NCBI GenBank assembly: GCA_021153285.1
Contig: JAGKTT010000068.1
Coordinates: 1 to 7,113, forward strand
Source of the DNA: Bacteroidia bacterium
GTDB lineage: Bacteria > Bacteroidota > Bacteroidia > Bacteroidales > UBA932
DNA: 7,113 nucleotides
Reading direction: 5' to 3'
Shown: piece after piece, positions 6,517 through 7,113 of the stretch
Layout of the letters: each line of letters starts with the position of its first letter
Position numbering within the stretch: the stretch's first letter is position 1
Program-made: the position numbers and the translations under genes
Notes under the pieces: generated by a model
The model's database searches: none
Seen by the model: only the letters and a program-made list of their open reading frames with translations
Told to the model about the DNA's origin: nothing

Positions 6517-7113
6517 TTATTTCATCAGTCGCAGTCCGATGCGGGCGCGGTCGAGATCGATGGTGACGACTGTGACCTTGACTTTCTGGTGGAGCTTGAG
6601 GATCTTGGATGGATCGGCCATTCCTTTGACACCCATCTGAGAGGCGTGTATCAGGCCGTTCTGCTTGATTCCGATGTCTACGAAGGCTCCGAAAGCTGTG
6701 ATATTGGTCACGATGCCAGGGAGTTCCATTCCGGTATGAAGATCTTCGATGGTATGGATATCGTGTGCAAACTCGAATTCCTGAGCTGATTCGCGTGGAT
6801 CACGGCCTGGTTTGCGAAGTTCGGAAATGATATCATTGATGGTCGGGAGGCCGAATACAGAGTCCACATAGCGGGAAGGATCTATCTTCGAACAAAGTTC
6901 CGCATTTCCGACTAGGTCACGGGCAGCCACACCGAGATCACGTGCCATCTTGTCGACTATGTGATATGCCTCAGGATGGACGGCCGAGTTATCCAGCGGA
7001 TTGTCTGCGTCCTGAATACGGAGGAAACCGGCACATTGTTCGAATGCCTTGTCTCCCAGCCTCTTTACCTTGAGAAGTTCCTTACGTGACTTGTAAGCAC
7101 CGTGTTCACTTCG
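6517..7113 (-). CDS. tex: Tex RNA-binding transcription accessory protein, C-terminal part
   Basis: The reading frame is open from the right edge to the stop at 6519-6517, giving 198 residues of a protein that is usually 700-780 long; the N-terminal part and the true start lie outside the window. The ATG at 6948 is internal, since the 55 residues before it are clear Tex sequence. In order within the fragment: the helix-hairpin-helix region (about 5-33, with KSRKELLKVKRLG and FEQCAGFLRI), the NPLDNSAVHPE linker typical of Tex, and the S1 RNA-binding domain (about 128-196, with GIVTNITAFGAFVDIG and GLIHASQM). It ends two residues after the S1 domain, with no tail. Tex is a cytoplasmic, ribosome- and RNA polymerase-associated nucleic-acid-binding protein that affects transcription and RNA handling. 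It is convergent with the four-gene unit and shares its terminator; its promoter is not in view. Confidence 0.95.
   Translation of the reverse strand, partial: RSEHGAYKSRKELLKVKRLGDKAFEQCAGFLRIQDADNPLDNSAVHPEAYHIVDKMARDLGVAARDLVGNAELCSKIDPSRYVDSVFGLPTINDIISELRKPGRDPRESAQEFEFAHDIHTIEDLHTGMELPGIVTNITAFGAFVDIGIKQNGLIHASQMGVKGMADPSKILKLHQKVKVTVVTIDLDRARIGLRLMK

Noticed and set aside
6517..6948. A complete 143-residue S1-domain protein starting at the ATG at 6948
   Set aside because: The frame stays open to the right edge and the 55 residues upstream match Tex (helix-hairpin-helix region and NPLDNSAVHPE linker), so this ATG is internal to a longer gene.

Overview
The window looks like chromosomal DNA from a member of the Bacteroidota, most likely order Bacteroidales. 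Three things suggest this. The promoters have the TTTG / TAnnTTTG form of that phylum instead of sigma-70 boxes. The starts lack Shine-Dalgarno sequences and sit in A/T-rich leaders. The protein repertoire (secreted tricorn-type protease, DPM1-like glycosyltransferase, hydantoinase-like dihydroorotase, Tex) also fits. The genus cannot be told from the sequence alone. There are no mobile elements, tRNA or rRNA genes, CRISPR arrays or phage genes.

Layout. Bases 1-232 are intergenic and appear to hold two divergent promoters. One is a near-ideal minus-strand promoter at 31-61 that fires off the left edge towards a gene outside the window. The other is a plus-strand -7 element at 195-202 in front of the first gene. 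Four tightly packed plus-strand genes follow, with gaps of 8, 4 and 14 bases: a periplasmic tricorn-family protease (233-3466), a family 2 glycosyltransferase of the polyprenyl-phosphate mannose synthase type (3475-4200), dihydroorotase PyrC (4205-5548) and a ten-helix EamA/DMT transporter (5563-6474). The group ends in a perfect 19-bp hairpin at 6472-6515. On the opposite strand, and sharing that hairpin as a terminator, lies the C-terminal end of the Tex transcription accessory protein (6517-7113), cut by the right edge of the window.

How the genes work together. The spacing suggests one transcription unit, but the products serve different processes: cleavage of peptides in the periplasm, making of a lipid-linked sugar donor on the cytoplasmic face of the inner membrane, the third step of de novo pyrimidine synthesis, and small-molecule transport. 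This reads as a housekeeping operon of mixed function, not a dedicated new system. I found no convincing sign of a previously undescribed system. The points most worth a second look are the intact tricorn catalytic tetrad on an exported protein, the active-site lysine of the dihydroorotase, and the compact two-way terminator that overlaps a stop codon.
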